This document shows, piece after piece, positions 11,873 through 22,850 of a stretch of 64,000 bases of DNA. Below the pieces are notes generated by a model. It made no database searches. It was not told the DNA's origin and saw only the letters and a list, made by a program, of their open reading frames with translations. Numbering within the stretch: the first letter of the stretch is position 1; each line of letters opens with the position of its first letter. Location: the NCBI GenBank assembly GCA_018350325.1, contig JAEVLN010000029.1, positions 186,001-250,000 on the forward strand, read 5' to 3'. The DNA is from Globodera rostochiensis. Taxonomy: Eukaryota; Nematoda; Chromadorea; Rhabditida; Heteroderidae. Both the position numbers and the translations under genes were made by a program.

Positions 11873-12464
11873 ATTAAGATTTTTTGTGTTTATAGAATAA
11901 ATTTTTTAATATTTATTTCATAAAATTATTAAAATGTTTGTTATATTTAAATCTTTTTCAAAAAATTGAAGTTAAAAACATAAACTTAGGTTGTAAGGTG
12001 CGGGAACTACTCCTTTGTCTGTGTATAATTGAATTGTAATATAAATAATGGCTTCCGCGAATTATAGCACTTAAAATGGATTTAATAACGAAAGTTGATC
12101 AATTCATTTTTAATTACTATAAATTGCTTTAATTTTTGTTAGAATATTTGAATCCGTCCGGCTTGCCAATTAAGATTTTTTGTGTTTATAGAATAAATTT
12201 TTTAATATTTATTTCATAAAATTATTAAAATGTTTGTTATATTTAAATCTTTTTCAAAAAATTGAAGTTAAAAACATAAACTTAGGTTGTAAGGTGCGGG
12301 AACTACTCCTTTGTCTGTGTATAATTGAATTGTAATATAAATAATGGCTTCCGCGAATTATAGCACTTAAAATGGATTTAATAACGAAAGTTGATCAATT
12401 CATTTTTAATTACTATAAATTGCTTTAATTTTTGTTAGAATATTTGAATCCGTCCGGCTTGCCA
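11873..12464. repeat. Perfect-looking tandem duplication, 296-bp unit, two copies
   Basis: ATTAAGATTTTTTGTG starts at 11873 and again at 12169, and TCCGTCCGGCTTGCCA ends at 12168 and 12464. I see no difference between copies. Parts of the unit recur at 27707-27785 and 28079-28160 with substitutions, so the unit belongs to the larger segmental duplication. Confidence 0.85.
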
Positions 12465-12497
12465 TATACGAGTTCTAGGAATTCGCGTCTCCAGCGC
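12425..12497 (-). CDS. Possible exon, paralogue of 28119-28191
   Basis: On the minus strand a strong acceptor (TTTTTTGTTTCAG) is followed by one base and an open frame RWRREFLELVYGKPDGFKYS ending at TAA 12427-12425. The partner at 28.1 kb encodes RWRREFLELIFGNPDGFKYS: differences are silent (CTA/TTG, Leu) or mostly conservative (V/I, Y/F, K/N). The plus strand is also open and its third positions also vary, so coding strand is not proven. No family recognised. Confidence 0.35.
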
Positions 12498-12745
12498 CTG
12501 AAACAAAAAAACATTTTGGGCTACTCCTTAACATCATCTTTGTTAGTATTTCGGTGCAAGCTTCTCGGTTTTTTGATTTCGGATTTGTGAAACTTTTTTG
12601 ACTAATTAAGTTTATGTTTGTTAAATGTTTTCGACGCAGAACCAAATTGTGTTTGACTGAAACGCTCCTGCATTTTTTACATATCATTTGCTTGGTCTCT
12701 ATATACAGTATTAGATAACTATTTAAATTGGTAAAAAAGTTAAGA

Positions 12746-12817
12746 TAATTTAAGGCTATATATACGTAGCTGTTTTATTTTTAATTTAAGGCTATATATA
12801 CGTAGCTGTTTTATTTT
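12746..12817. repeat. Tandem duplication of a 36-bp unit
   Basis: TAATTTAAGGCTATATATAC plus 16 further bases occurs at 12746-12781 and again at 12782-12817, apparently without change. Confidence 0.85.
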
Positions 12818-13032
12818 AAGTTAAATTTTAATATTGATTTTAAAATCCATTAGTTGTGTTCACGTGCCGCGACCCTTTCAGGAACTAACTGGCCTATTTA
12901 AAATAATTTGTCGTTGCGAAATGATATGATAAAATTGAAGTTAAAGACCATGAGGAAGATATTTATTTTTGAATAACAAAAAATTTTTTTGTTCTACCAT
13001 TGAACACAAAAAAAAATTTCCCTTGAAAAGTC

Positions 13033-13147
13033 CCGGTTAGTCCCGGTACCGGTCTCGGTTGAAAATCTTGGTCCCGGTCCCGGTATTTGGTCCCGGTAAG
13101 TCCCGGTCCCGGTTTTTCCCAAAAGTCCCGGTACCGACCAACCCTAC
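13033..13147. mobile_element. Terminal fragment of a C/G-rich TIR element
   Basis: Repeated GTCCCGGT and GGTACCGG motifs end in GGTACCGACCAACCCTA. Read inward this is TAGGGTTGGTCGGTACC, resembling the TAGGGTTGTCAC end of the 1052-1924 hAT element. No opposite end or target duplication was found, so it is probably truncated. Confidence 0.4.
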
Positions 13148-13778
13148 CTTAGATGTTGCCATGTAAAATACTTCTTATTGTAATTTTTATCAACTAAAAT
13201 AAATCAATTTATAATTTATTGACAATTGTAATTTAATTTAGTAGGTTATTTAAATGCTTTAAAAAAGGAATTTAACTATTTTTAACAGTTGAATTGGTCG
13301 TTTGTTGGCAGGTTCCTTCTCTGGGCGTGGTTTGCGCTTCGCTCATAGCTTCTCCTTCAAGACAGCTTCTGAAAAATGTAATAACATAATTTTTGTTATT
13401 TTTATGCAGGAATACAGAATCAAATCATTGAATTCTTGTTATGTATTTATTTATTGTCGTTGATAACTTTTTAATTATTAGGTAAATATTAAACGGCCAC
13501 TATGAGAAAATAAAGCCACTCTCCATATTCATTTGTTGTTGAAACCAACGCGCTGCTTCTTTTAACATTTTTTAGTTGAAGCAAAGATATTTAAATTTAA
13601 AGGTTTTGATAGATAAATTTCAATAGCATTTTTAAATAAATCTCATTTGAAAAAAAAAATATATTTTTGGTTGAATTGCATTACCAACCTGTTTATAAAA
13701 TTAGTTTATTCAAATGTGTTTAACTTTCTTCGTTATGATTTGCAGTCTTGTTCATATATATTTGTTGAGAAGGGCTTT

Positions 13779-13898
13779 CTACCCCATAAATTTGAATTTT
13801 TTTATATGGTGACGACGATCTGTGGCGATGGTGTCTTCTGGCTTGGATCCACTTTGGGAGGTTGAGGATCTGGTCGGTGATTTTCTTGGTTTCGCCAT
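13779..13898 (-). CDS. Possible first exon of an unidentified minus-strand gene
   Basis: The ATG at 13898-13896 is preceded by A at -3. It opens a 39-codon frame beginning MAKPRKSPTRSSTSQSGSKP and continuing EDTIATD, in a GC-rich island. The first 27 residues are Ser/Thr/Lys/Pro-rich, as in disordered nuclear proteins. The tail to TAG is AT-rich and probably intronic, but no canonical donor stands out. A compositionally similar ORF lies at 25697-25861. Neighbouring material at 13320-13372 (minus) follows a TTTTTCAG acceptor. Confidence 0.35.
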   Translation of the reverse strand: MAKPRKSPTRSSTSQSGSKPEDTIATDRRHHIKKFKFMG

Positions 13899-14502
13899 TA
13901 TTTTATTTTGTCAATTTACAATAATATAAATTTAATCCGATTTAAAATAGTTTGATAAACTTATAGTTATCTTTCAATTCGCACAAGGTATGCCCAATTA
14001 TTGTTTAAAATTTATTATTTTTCAACAATGTTTGTTAAAACTGTTGTTCATCATTCCTTGCGTAAACTTTAATTAAAAAGTATTTTCCTGTGGAATAGAA
14101 ATTAAAACATAGCAAAGATGATTTTTTAAACATATTTTTTTTTAATGTTATTTTCATATTTATAGCTACAATTTTATAAAGTTTAATTAAAAAAAAATTG
14201 AAATTTGTAAATTGTTAAATAAATTTTAATTTTATACACCTTTTGATAATAACCAAGTTAAGTTTTGTTTTAATTTTTTATTTTGTTGGAGCATATGAGA
14301 CGTTGGGTGTTGTTTTATATAAATGAATAATGTAGTTTTATTTTTATAAATTCATGCTTCCACGCATTAAATAAAGAAAATTACGCTGGCATCTTTGAAT
14401 GTAGCCTTTGTTTTTAAATGTTAATTTTGTTGCATCTTTTGAAATTAAAAGCAACTATTTCAAGCTCATACAATTTTTCAAAATTGAAATTAAAATTAAT
14501 AT
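13899..14502. other. AT-rich DNA, no feature recognised
   Basis: Nothing gene-like seen up to the hAT target duplication. Confidence 0.4.
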
Positions 14503-14510
14503 TTAATTGC

Positions 14511-15916
14511 TAGGGCTGCCAAAAATATGCAAATGCATATTTTTTTCCTGGATTCTACGTAGTCTAAATAGTAGGAAAAACATCTTCTTTTTTGAATTTG
14601 CGAACAAAAGTCGGGACTTTTATTTGCATATTTTTGCATATTTCCGACTTTTTGTGCATATTTGCATATTTTGGGTTTTTGTGCATATTTCGTGCATATT
14701 TCGCCATTTTTGATAAATTTTTCAGGTTTTCTGAGAAATTCGACAGTAAATATTTCCAATATGCCTAAAATTAAATCCAAATCTGCATGGATGCGCGACT
14801 GGATTAACAGAATCGACGGAAAAACAACGTACACGACTGACGGAACAATAGTGTATTGTCAGCCTTGTCAACAACAGGTTGAAAATCAACCGTTTTCATC
14901 GCGACAACAACAACAACAAGACAACGAAAACAATTTGCAGGTACCTTCAAAGAGGCAATTCGGGCCCACTTTGTTGATGTGGATGAATTGATTGCCAGTA
15001 CAAAAAAGTTTTTTCTAAGGCGCCGTCAAGGGTAGCCAAATTTCGAGAACTGTGCGATTTACCCCTTCCTCCACGCCCTATCATCACAAGATGGGCCACC
15101 TGGCTTCGTGCCGCACTGTACTATTCTGAACATTTGGATCAAATTGGTGCAATTGTTGAATGTTTCAACCAAAACGATTCCGACGCCATAAAAAAATCAC
15201 AAATTTCATTCAAAATTCCGAATGTGCAAGCAGATTTGGCATTTATTCGTGCAAATTTTCACTATTTGCCTGACGCAATTGAGAAATTAGAGGCGCGCGA
15301 CCTCCTACTTGTGGAAAGTTAAAATTATTGTTACATTCTAAATTAATTTTCATCTTTTTAACTTAAAGGTTTGGATATACTGGCAGATGTTGGAAATGAA
15401 ATAAATTTGGTGCCTGGGCCCGTTGGAATAGTGATGCAAGAAAAGTTCGGCAATGTCCTGCTAAACAATCCTGGATTTGATCAGATGCGGGTAAAAAAAA
15501 AATATTTTTTTTTTAAATAGTTTGATTTTAGGAAATCGGCATGGTTTTGCGGGGAGAACATGTTCAAATGCATTTGCCACCAGATGTGATTGCAAAATTC
15601 AAATATGCGCCAATTCAATCCTGCGAAGTGGAGAGATCTTTTTCGATTTACAAACATATTCTGGCAGATAACAGGATGAGCTTTACGACAGAAAACCTTG
15701 AAAAATTTTTGATTTGCAATTGCAAAAACAACTGTTAAAATCTATGGAGAATAAATTTTTTTTTAACTACATTTTCACCCTAAATTTTCAACTTTTTATG
15801 CATATTTGGTGCATATTTTGCGATTTTTATGCATATTTTATGCATATTTCACTGTTTTATTTGCATGTTTATGTGCATATTTTGGCCACTTTTTGTGCAT
15901 ATTTTTGGCAGCCCTA
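14511..15916 (+). mobile_element. hAT transposon, internally deleted, with intact ends
   Basis: Inverted termini TAGGGCTGCCAAAAATATGC are perfect at both ends, and the perfect 8-bp target duplication TTAATTGC lies at 14503-14510 and 15917-15924. Many sub-terminal TGCATATTT motifs cluster at both ends (14640-14700 and 15795-15905), as expected for transposase binding sites. It carries a broken transposase. Intact ends suggest it could have been mobilised in trans. Confidence 0.92.
14762..15738 (+). pseudogene. hAT transposase remnant (BED-like N-terminus and hAT dimerisation C-terminus)
   Basis: Starts at ATG 14762 with MPKIKSKSAWMRDWINRIDG and a VYCQPC Cys pair typical of the N-terminal zinc finger of hAT transposases. 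A later segment has LPLPPRPIITRWATWLRAAL (about 15058-15117), then a C-terminal ERSFSIYKH...LEKFLICN hAT dimerisation motif (about 15630-15720) ending at TAA 15736-15738. The frame breaks near 14940-15020, including a one-base shift in an A/T run. A GTAAAA...TTTTAG intron is likely at about 15491-15532. Most of the RNase-H-like catalytic region is missing, so it is inactive. Confidence 0.85.
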
Positions 15917-15944
15917 TTAATTGCATATAAATTATGCCTTTTTA

Positions 15945-16345
15945 CAGGACGCAAATCTCCCGCCACAAAATCATTTAAAAACTGATTTATTATATTTTTT
16001 AAATTTTTATATGCGACATTCGTTTTTGGTAAAATGAGTATTTTTATTTTATCATTCGTATTGATTTTTGAAATATTTCGAACCCATATTGAAAATTAGG
16101 CATTTAAATGTTTATTTGTATAATTTTTTGGAATTGATTTTGTTCGATGTTCTTCGGTGCCAAATGTCGGGATGCTTACATTCGTTCGACTTCATACTCG
16201 CTGTCCGACATTCCGTTATTGAAGCCGTCTGGGTATATTTATTAGAACGATCATAGTATAACTAAAATTTAAAATTATTCAATAAAACTTATTAATATTA
16301 TATTTCTTTAAGGATTTAATAAATTAATTTTGCATGCACGGCAAA
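15945..16345. repeat. Segmental duplication block C1 (partner 19824-20165)
   Basis: Shares TATATGCGACATTCGTTTTT, GAAAATTAGGCATTTAAATG and TTTTGCATGCACGGCAAAC with 19824-20165. About 100 bp of GC-rich sequence at 16146-16242 is present only here. The partner runs directly from GTTCGAT to a TTAAATAGAACGATCATAG-like sequence. Confidence 0.75.
16180..16211 (-). CDS. Possible first coding exon, chromodomain-like start
   Basis: On the minus strand ATG at 16211 opens MSDSEYEVER plus two bases (AT), then a canonical donor GTAAGC (16179-16174). A codon beginning AT next would give VERI, and EYEVERI is a typical start of a chromodomain (HP1/CBX family knowledge). Upstream in the same frame the ORF extends only to IYPDGFNNG before a TAA. 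I found no exon with the aromatic WK.Y or TWEP part of a chromodomain, so the assignment is tentative. Confidence 0.35.
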
Positions 16346-18350
16346 CAACAACAGAACTACATGCATTATTCATTCACCTCGTATTTTAGCGCAATTAAAT
16401 TATTATAAATATTTCGGGTATATTTTATCAAAGAAGCTATTCAATAAAAGTATTTTTCAGATCGATAATAATTGGCATAATGTGTCCCAGCAAATGATCG
16501 GTGCATGTCGATTAACTGTTGAGTGTTTTAGGTTGAATTAAAATGAGTTATTTGTATTTGGATTGTTAGAATCAATGTTTATGAAGGTTTATACTTTTGA
16601 TAAAAGCTAGAAGGTTTTATTCAAATTAACTTTATAATTTCATTAATTTATAAGAAATTTATATATTTTTCCTTTTTATTTTTCTTCATCTGGGTATAAT
16701 TTTCAAAACGCCACGGAGACAAATAATTTTTAAACCTTTAGCGTTTAATAAATATCATTTGTATTAGGGTTCTTATTATAGGTGGCCGTCTTTTCTTGGA
16801 TTGGTTTTTATTCAATTTTAAATAAAACTTATTTTAATGGAGACCGCATGTGAGCCAGTCAAATATTTAATTGCTAAGACACTGAAATATCGTTTCTCTT
16901 ATTGCCAGTTGGGTTTTGCAATAAATTGTAATCGGAATATGTTTATTCTTGCGCTAATATTATCTTACTGATGAGATTGCTTGGAAATTTCTTCTTATAT
17001 CAATTTGTTATCGTTTTATTCTTTTAAAAAGATTTTATTAAAATGATTCTTATGGTTAAATTTTTATTAACTGGATAATTTTCAAAATTTTAATATAAAT
17101 CAATTCATTACATAGATTAATGACGATTTTGATACAATAGGCTAATTGTATTTTGTTATTTATTGTTATTTAAGCAAGCCTTTTAAAAATCACACGAGTT
17201 CAGCCCTGTTTTTCCTTATAAAAAAATCGCAATACTATATAACAATAGAAGAGTTAAATTATAAAACATCTTTCAAACCAGACAAAAATTTAAAAAACGA
17301 ACGCTGAAAGTATACTGAACATCCTAATTAAAAACCGTAAGTTTGGATATGCATTTGGAATAATTTGTCAAGAAAAAAATGCTGTCGAATTTAGTTTATA
17401 TTTTTATATTTGAACCCTTTATGATAATAATTCAAATTAAAATCAGTTTATTGACACGAATCCTTCTTTTAATATCAACGAATAATCTTATCAGATAGCT
17501 GAAAGTCTTAAAACTAAAAATTATCAAAATAACTGGAAAATTAAAATAAATTCGAAGATTCAATTTTACCAGTTGGCATGGTTACATCGCTCCTGATGCT
17601 CTTCTTTAATTTTATTTGATAACGGTTTTCGGTGATGGATTTTTTGCCACATTTTTTCCTAAATTTTTATATTTTTTTTTTGCGGTTTAAATTATTATTT
17701 TAGCGGAATATTGTAAATTTCGTAAAAATTCGTCGTATTTATGATAGTCAAAATTTTTAGAAAAATTGATTTACTTCTGGTTGAGCGTTTCTCAATATCA
17801 CCAGCTTTTCTCGGTGTGGAATAGTTAAAGATTTTCTAGATCGTGCTTGTTTTTATCTGGTCAAATGTGATTTTGATCACTTTCTGTTGCAAGATTTTTT
17901 TTTCTGTTGCAATGCTTTTTGGATCACACGCAATAGAATCTTTAAAATTAATAATACTTCTCTGTCTTTGAGATCGATTTAAACTTTCCAGTTGTTTAGG
18001 CAAAGGATTAAATATTTGAAGTCCAAAGTAATTAAATTAGTATACCTTTAGATATTAGTTATTCTTTGTTTTTTTTACTAATATAAGTAGATAATAATAT
18101 AATTAGATAATACTTTATGAGATTTTAAAATAAATTTTGTTATTTTTAATTTTACTGTTAAATATTTTTCAATATAGTTGTAATACTTAATTTTTTCTTT
18201 TTATCAACAAACTTCATTTGTATACGCATTGTTCTTTAAATTTTTTTTTTTCATTGTATTATCAATTAAATTTGATTTTTTTATTTATTAGTTGATTTGT
18301 TTTTACTTAACAATATTCAATCTGATTTTGAATTAACTGTAATTTATGAA
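16346..18350. other. AT-rich DNA, no feature recognised
   Basis: No GC-rich island, long frame or defined repeat was found in this 2-kb stretch. Confidence 0.4.
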
Positions 18351-18352
18351 TA

Positions 18353-19480
18353 CCGTATTTCCTCTATTAGAACCCCCGGGGGTTCTATTTTTCAACCCCT
18401 TCAAAAAGGGGGGTTCTATTAGAGGGGGGGGGGGGTTCTACTAGAGGGGGGGGGGGCTTTATATTTCAACCTATTTTTTTCAAAAAATATTAACAAAATT
18501 TTCATTTTTTGCACAAATTTTTAGTAATTTTTAAACAATTATGATCTTTTTCTGAGAAATTCAATAACAGAATTGTCCAACGGACAACAGATCCCTAACT
18601 CGAAATTCCGATTTCCGAAAAATTTGAGGCCTCGGAATCAGGGCTTCTATATATATGCGGAAACGTGGAAATTCGCAAGTTTTGGGGTCCTTTTCCACGG
18701 TTTTTCCACGTTTTTTAAAGCTGTCACGTTTTCCACGTTTTAGGATTTTTTGCCACGTTTTTCCACGGTTTTGCCTCAAATGGACTTTCTCTCAATTTAT
18801 TGGATATATTTCAAAAATTTGTAAGCATTTCGCCAAATTTGGACCATTCTTAACAAATTACATCAAAATTTTCAAAATTTTTCCCGGCTGCGCCTGTCGG
18901 CACCGCCGGAACCCCTCCCATTCTAAAAAACTTCAAAAAATATTGCCGCATTTTTAAAATTTTGGTTGCAAATCTGTTAACAAATTAAGTAAAAAAGTTT
19001 CACAATTTCCGGCACAATCCTCTTTTTTGGCAACAGTACAAAAGGTGGCAAGCCCTCCATTGCTGCCCTATATTTTCGTCTTTTAAGTTAAAAATCGCTT
19101 AAAAAATATACTTACAGCAAAGTTATCATCAATGCTTGGGTATTGCGCACAAATTTTTTTTGCCTCAGTCACAATCATGTTGCGAGAAACGCGTAATTTC
19201 CTCTCTCTAAATTCCTTACCAGCTAACGTGGAAATAAAAGATAAATTTGATTATATGAAAAACGAAGAATGAATATATTCTGGCAAAATGTTTATTATTT
19301 ATGCATTCAACTTTTTTCAAAAATTGGGGGGGGGGCTCTATTTGAGGGGGGGGGGGGGGTTCTAATAGAGGGGGGGGGGGGTTCTATTTTTCAACCCCCT
19401 CGAAAAGGGGGGTTCTATTAGAGGGGGGGTTAGAGGGGGGGGGGTCTATTTGAGGGGGGGTTCTAATAGAGGAAATACGG
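18353..19480. mobile_element. TA-flanked TIR element with long G runs
   Basis: Termini CCGTATTTCCTCTATTAGAA are perfect inverted repeats for at least 25 bp, flanked by TA on both sides (18351-18352 and 19481-19482). This fits Tc1/mariner/pogo-type insertion. Inside each end lie arrays of TTCTATTAGAGGGGGGG with G runs of 7 to more than 12 on the plus strand (18408-18456, 19326-19462). The centre has a CACGTTTTTCCACG-rich stretch and a variant of the GC-rich hairpin (18884-18909). No transposase frame was recognised. Confidence 0.85.
18884..18909. repeat. Dispersed GC-rich hairpin module, copy 3 (variant)
   Basis: CCGGCTGCGCCTGTCGGCAC followed by CGCCGG, with two substitutions from the other copies. 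TTGGTTGCAAATC occurs downstream here at about 18962, so the module is rearranged relative to copies 1 and 2. Confidence 0.55.
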
Positions 19481-19823
19481 TATTCTGTTTTTTGCTTAAT
19501 TTTGGTTTTATTTTTTTGTCTATTTTTAACCATTTTATTTTTACAATTTATCAACATTTCTATTTTTTATGATAGGAAAAACTTTTATACTTTTAATATA
19601 GCTTTATTTTTTATTTCATTTGGAAGCCACTTCCGTCAAATACGTCTCCCCAGAACGTTCCCTGGCTACAAATAGATTTAGGTTTGCTTTAAAATAGCAA
19701 ATAGTTTAATTTAAATTAAAATATAACATTTTGCAATAAATTTTTTCCATTTGCGACATTATAAGGTGGGAAATATCACATTATTTAGCTTTGCTTTAAT
19801 TTAAATAATAATGGGCCTTTTCG

Positions 19824-20165
19824 CTGGACGCAATTTCAAGCACACAAAATCGTTTAAAAACTGGTACAATAATTATTTTTTTTTTAAGTTTTATATGCGA
19901 CATTCGTTTTTGGTAAAATGAGTATTTTTATTTTATCATTCGTGTTGATTTTTGAAATATTTCGATTTACCATATTGAAAATTAGGCATTTAAATGTTTA
20001 TTTGCATAATTTTTTTGGAATTGATTTTGTTCGATTTCTTCATTATTAAATAGAACGATCATAGTATAATTAAAATTAAAAATTATTCAATAAAACTTAT
20101 TAATATTTCTTTAAGGATTTAATAAATTAATTTTGCATGCACGGCAAACAACAACAGAACAATTT
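19824..20165. repeat. Segmental duplication block C2 (partner 15945-16345)
   Basis: Similar to block C1 but without its GC-rich exon-like island. The junction lies near 20036-20056. Confidence 0.75.
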
Positions 20166-21239
20166 GATTATCGCAATTTCCGCCCAAACGACCAACAACA
20201 CAACCAACATGAGCATCGTAACATTATTATGAAAAAAGTTCGCATATTTTCATAGCATCAAACTTTATAAATAAATCACTCAAAACTTAGGGAAGTTTTT
20301 AATATTTTTATTTGAGATTAAATATTATTACGTTTTGGTTTTAATATCAAAATGTTAACTTATAAAATAACTTAATTTTTTCAAAAAATGGATTCTGAGG
20401 AAATTTTGTTTACTTTCATGACATATTTCTTAATAGTAGTTTGCTGAGTTTGATTATTATTTCTGTATTTTTTTAAAATCTGATATTTTTAAGACCGTAT
20501 TAATTGGGAATATTTTTAAACACTGCTAATTGTCTTAAAATATCCCATTGAAAAATTTATTTGTTTTTTAATTTTTGTTCTTGTTTTTAAAAAACATTTA
20601 TAGCTTGTTTTTTAAACATTAATTTTAATGTTTTATAAATATTTTTATTATATCAAGAAATTCATTTACACAATCGCAAAAATGATCACTTTTGTTGTTT
20701 GCTGTAGATATTAATTTATTTCAAGTTTGGAATCAAATTCATTTTTAAGAAAAATTCATTTACGCGGCAAAACACCTTCGGCGAAAGTATGCATCGTTGC
20801 ATATGTTGCTTCTTAGCAGAAACAACTCAACCCCTCGCCTCCTTAAGACCGCTGCTGCTATCCGCCGCCGTCATCAGTTTCTAACTTTGTTCGTTAAAAA
20901 ATGGTTTATTTTAATGAAAAATTGTTCTTTGGTTTGGATATTCATATTATCAATTTTATATCTTGTACTAATTTTGCCATTTGCTTTATTTTATAATTTT
21001 AAACATTAAACATTTATCTTGCTCAAGAATACGAATTATATTTTTGATTATTTTCAGTAGGGTAAACACACCCAATTAGTTTTTAAATAACTTCATTCTG
21101 GTGAATTTTATTTAAAATCTATCCAGAAAACACTGCATTACAGCGCTAATGTGATTTTTTTTAAACCAATTTTATCCGGCATTGTTTTAAAATTTTAAAA
21201 AAATTTCACTGCGAAAGCGCACACAACCACCAAAATGAC
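20166..21239. other. AT-rich DNA with one GC-rich island
   Basis: The island at about 20763-20880 is open on both strands. Minus strand: an ATG frame starting MTAADSSSGLKEARG. Plus strand: frames containing RLLKTAAAIRRRHQF, extended by an AT-rich hydrophobic tail to 21009. It may be an exon; no strand can be chosen. Confidence 0.3.
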
Positions 21240-21893
21240 AAAATATGGGCTCCAGAATCTCCTCTTGCCAATGCCATTGGACTCATTCTCTTCACCCCTC
21301 TTCTCTGTTGGTTTCGGGAGGGATTACCAGAATAGGCAAGATTCATTGATTTTTGTGGAAAATGGGGTCAAAATCCCTAAAAACTACTACATCGAGTAAA
21401 TCCTCAAACGCGTCGTGAAGCCTTGGACAGTTAGCCATTTCGGCAAAAAGGGAATGATTTTCCAACAAAAATCCGCTCCGGCCCACGGGGCAAACGAGAC
21501 CCAGGACTGCTGCAGGGTCAATTTTCCCGGTTTTATTGGTGCTTAGGAATGGCCTCCTTACTCTGCTGACTTAACCCCATAAATTATTCTGTTTGGTCAA
21601 TTTTGGAGTCAAGGGCCTGTGCCAAGCCCCACAAAAATTTGAAGGCGCTTTGACTTTCCCTTCTCCGGGAATGGGACAAAATATGCGTCTAGGAGCTGCG
21701 TGCTTTGTGCGCAAATTTTTCCGCGTGTCTCATCCTATGTATCCGCTCCAAGGAGGGGAACTTTAAAACGTCCTGCTTGTTTTTAATCTCTACTTTTCTG
21801 TACGTTTTAAATCATTTTTAGTCTAAATCGATTGTGTTTGAAATAAGTTATGATAAAAAGTAAATGGTGCAGGACTTTTGGGTCACCCTGTAC
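21240..21893 (+). pseudogene. Decayed mariner-family transposase with right terminal repeat
   Basis: Recognisable blocks in order: SLIFVENGVKIPKNYYIE (about 21347-21396), PWTVSHFGKKGMIFQQKSAP (about 21423-21480) and EWPPYSADLTP (about 21547-21580). These match the conserved C-terminal half of mariner transposases. The usual QQDSAPAH motif has Lys for the catalytic Asp (codon 21469-21471), and there are several in-frame stops and frameshifts. The sequence ends with GGTCACCCTGTA, the expected outer end of a mariner TIR. No left TIR was found. Clearly inactive. Confidence 0.85.
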
Positions 21894-22312
21894 GATTGAC
21901 TTTTAAATATAAGTACATGTTCGTGTTATTTAAATTTTAGCATTTTTAAATATTGACATCAAAACCAGAGCTTTAAATTTTTATTTAAGACGAAGTAATA
22001 TTGCCTCTTAGCAAAAAGTGCAATTGCATATGAATGATTTGGCTTAGTTAATTGGTCAACAGAGCGTTTCTAAAAATTGAAAGCTCAAATTTGTTGATGG
22101 GTTTTTTTAGCATATATGATGTCTTTTATAAATAATGGGAGTTTGAAACAAAAGGGAATTGTTACATTTGTGTGTTTTTTATCACAAAAATTTTGTTTTG
22201 AAAAGTCCATATTATGTGGCTGGTACGGAGGCCGCTTCAGAAACGATTCACCGGCTTTCCGACTTATTCATTCCTAATAAAAAAACGCGAAGAAACGAGC
22301 GCTTCCGCTTTT

Positions 22313-22850
22313 TTAAGGTTAATTGAGATTTGAAGATTACCAATTTTCTTTTTTGCAGGTGTATATTTTTGTTTGGATTTTTGTATATGTTTATTTATAT
22401 ATGGACGTTGGTGCATTGTATTTTTGATTATAGCTTTGATACTTTGAAGTTCTTTTTGTATCAAAGAGGTTTATATATTTTATATTGATTAATTTGGTTA
22501 ATGTACGTTGGAATTAAAATATTATTAGTGACTCTATCTTTTGCCCTTTAGTTATTGCTTATTTATAAATTCGGTAATAAGTAAGTCTGATGTCCGAATA
22601 CTTTTGCACGCCATCCTACAATCAGCTCTCGGCCAGATCCCTCCGCGCTGAGCCGAGAGGTTTCGAAACTCTCAGTCTCATAGTACCCAGCATCATGTGA
22701 AAAAGCACAAAAATTACGCTTTTTTCAATTTAAAATACCTTATCAAACACTTTTGCATGTTAGTTCACTGAAGTGCGTCAACAAGCTTTTTCTTTGAGCG
22801 ACGACGGCTTAAATTGCAAATTATTCCCTTTCAACCACCGAAATAATGTA
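22313..22850. repeat. Segmental duplication block A2 (partner 9405-9960)
   Basis: Matches block A1 through the GC-rich core (22620-22690, identical) to CAACAAGC and CGACGACGGCTTAAATTGC. The minus-strand ORF at 22264-22464 is a low-complexity shadow. Confidence 0.7.
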
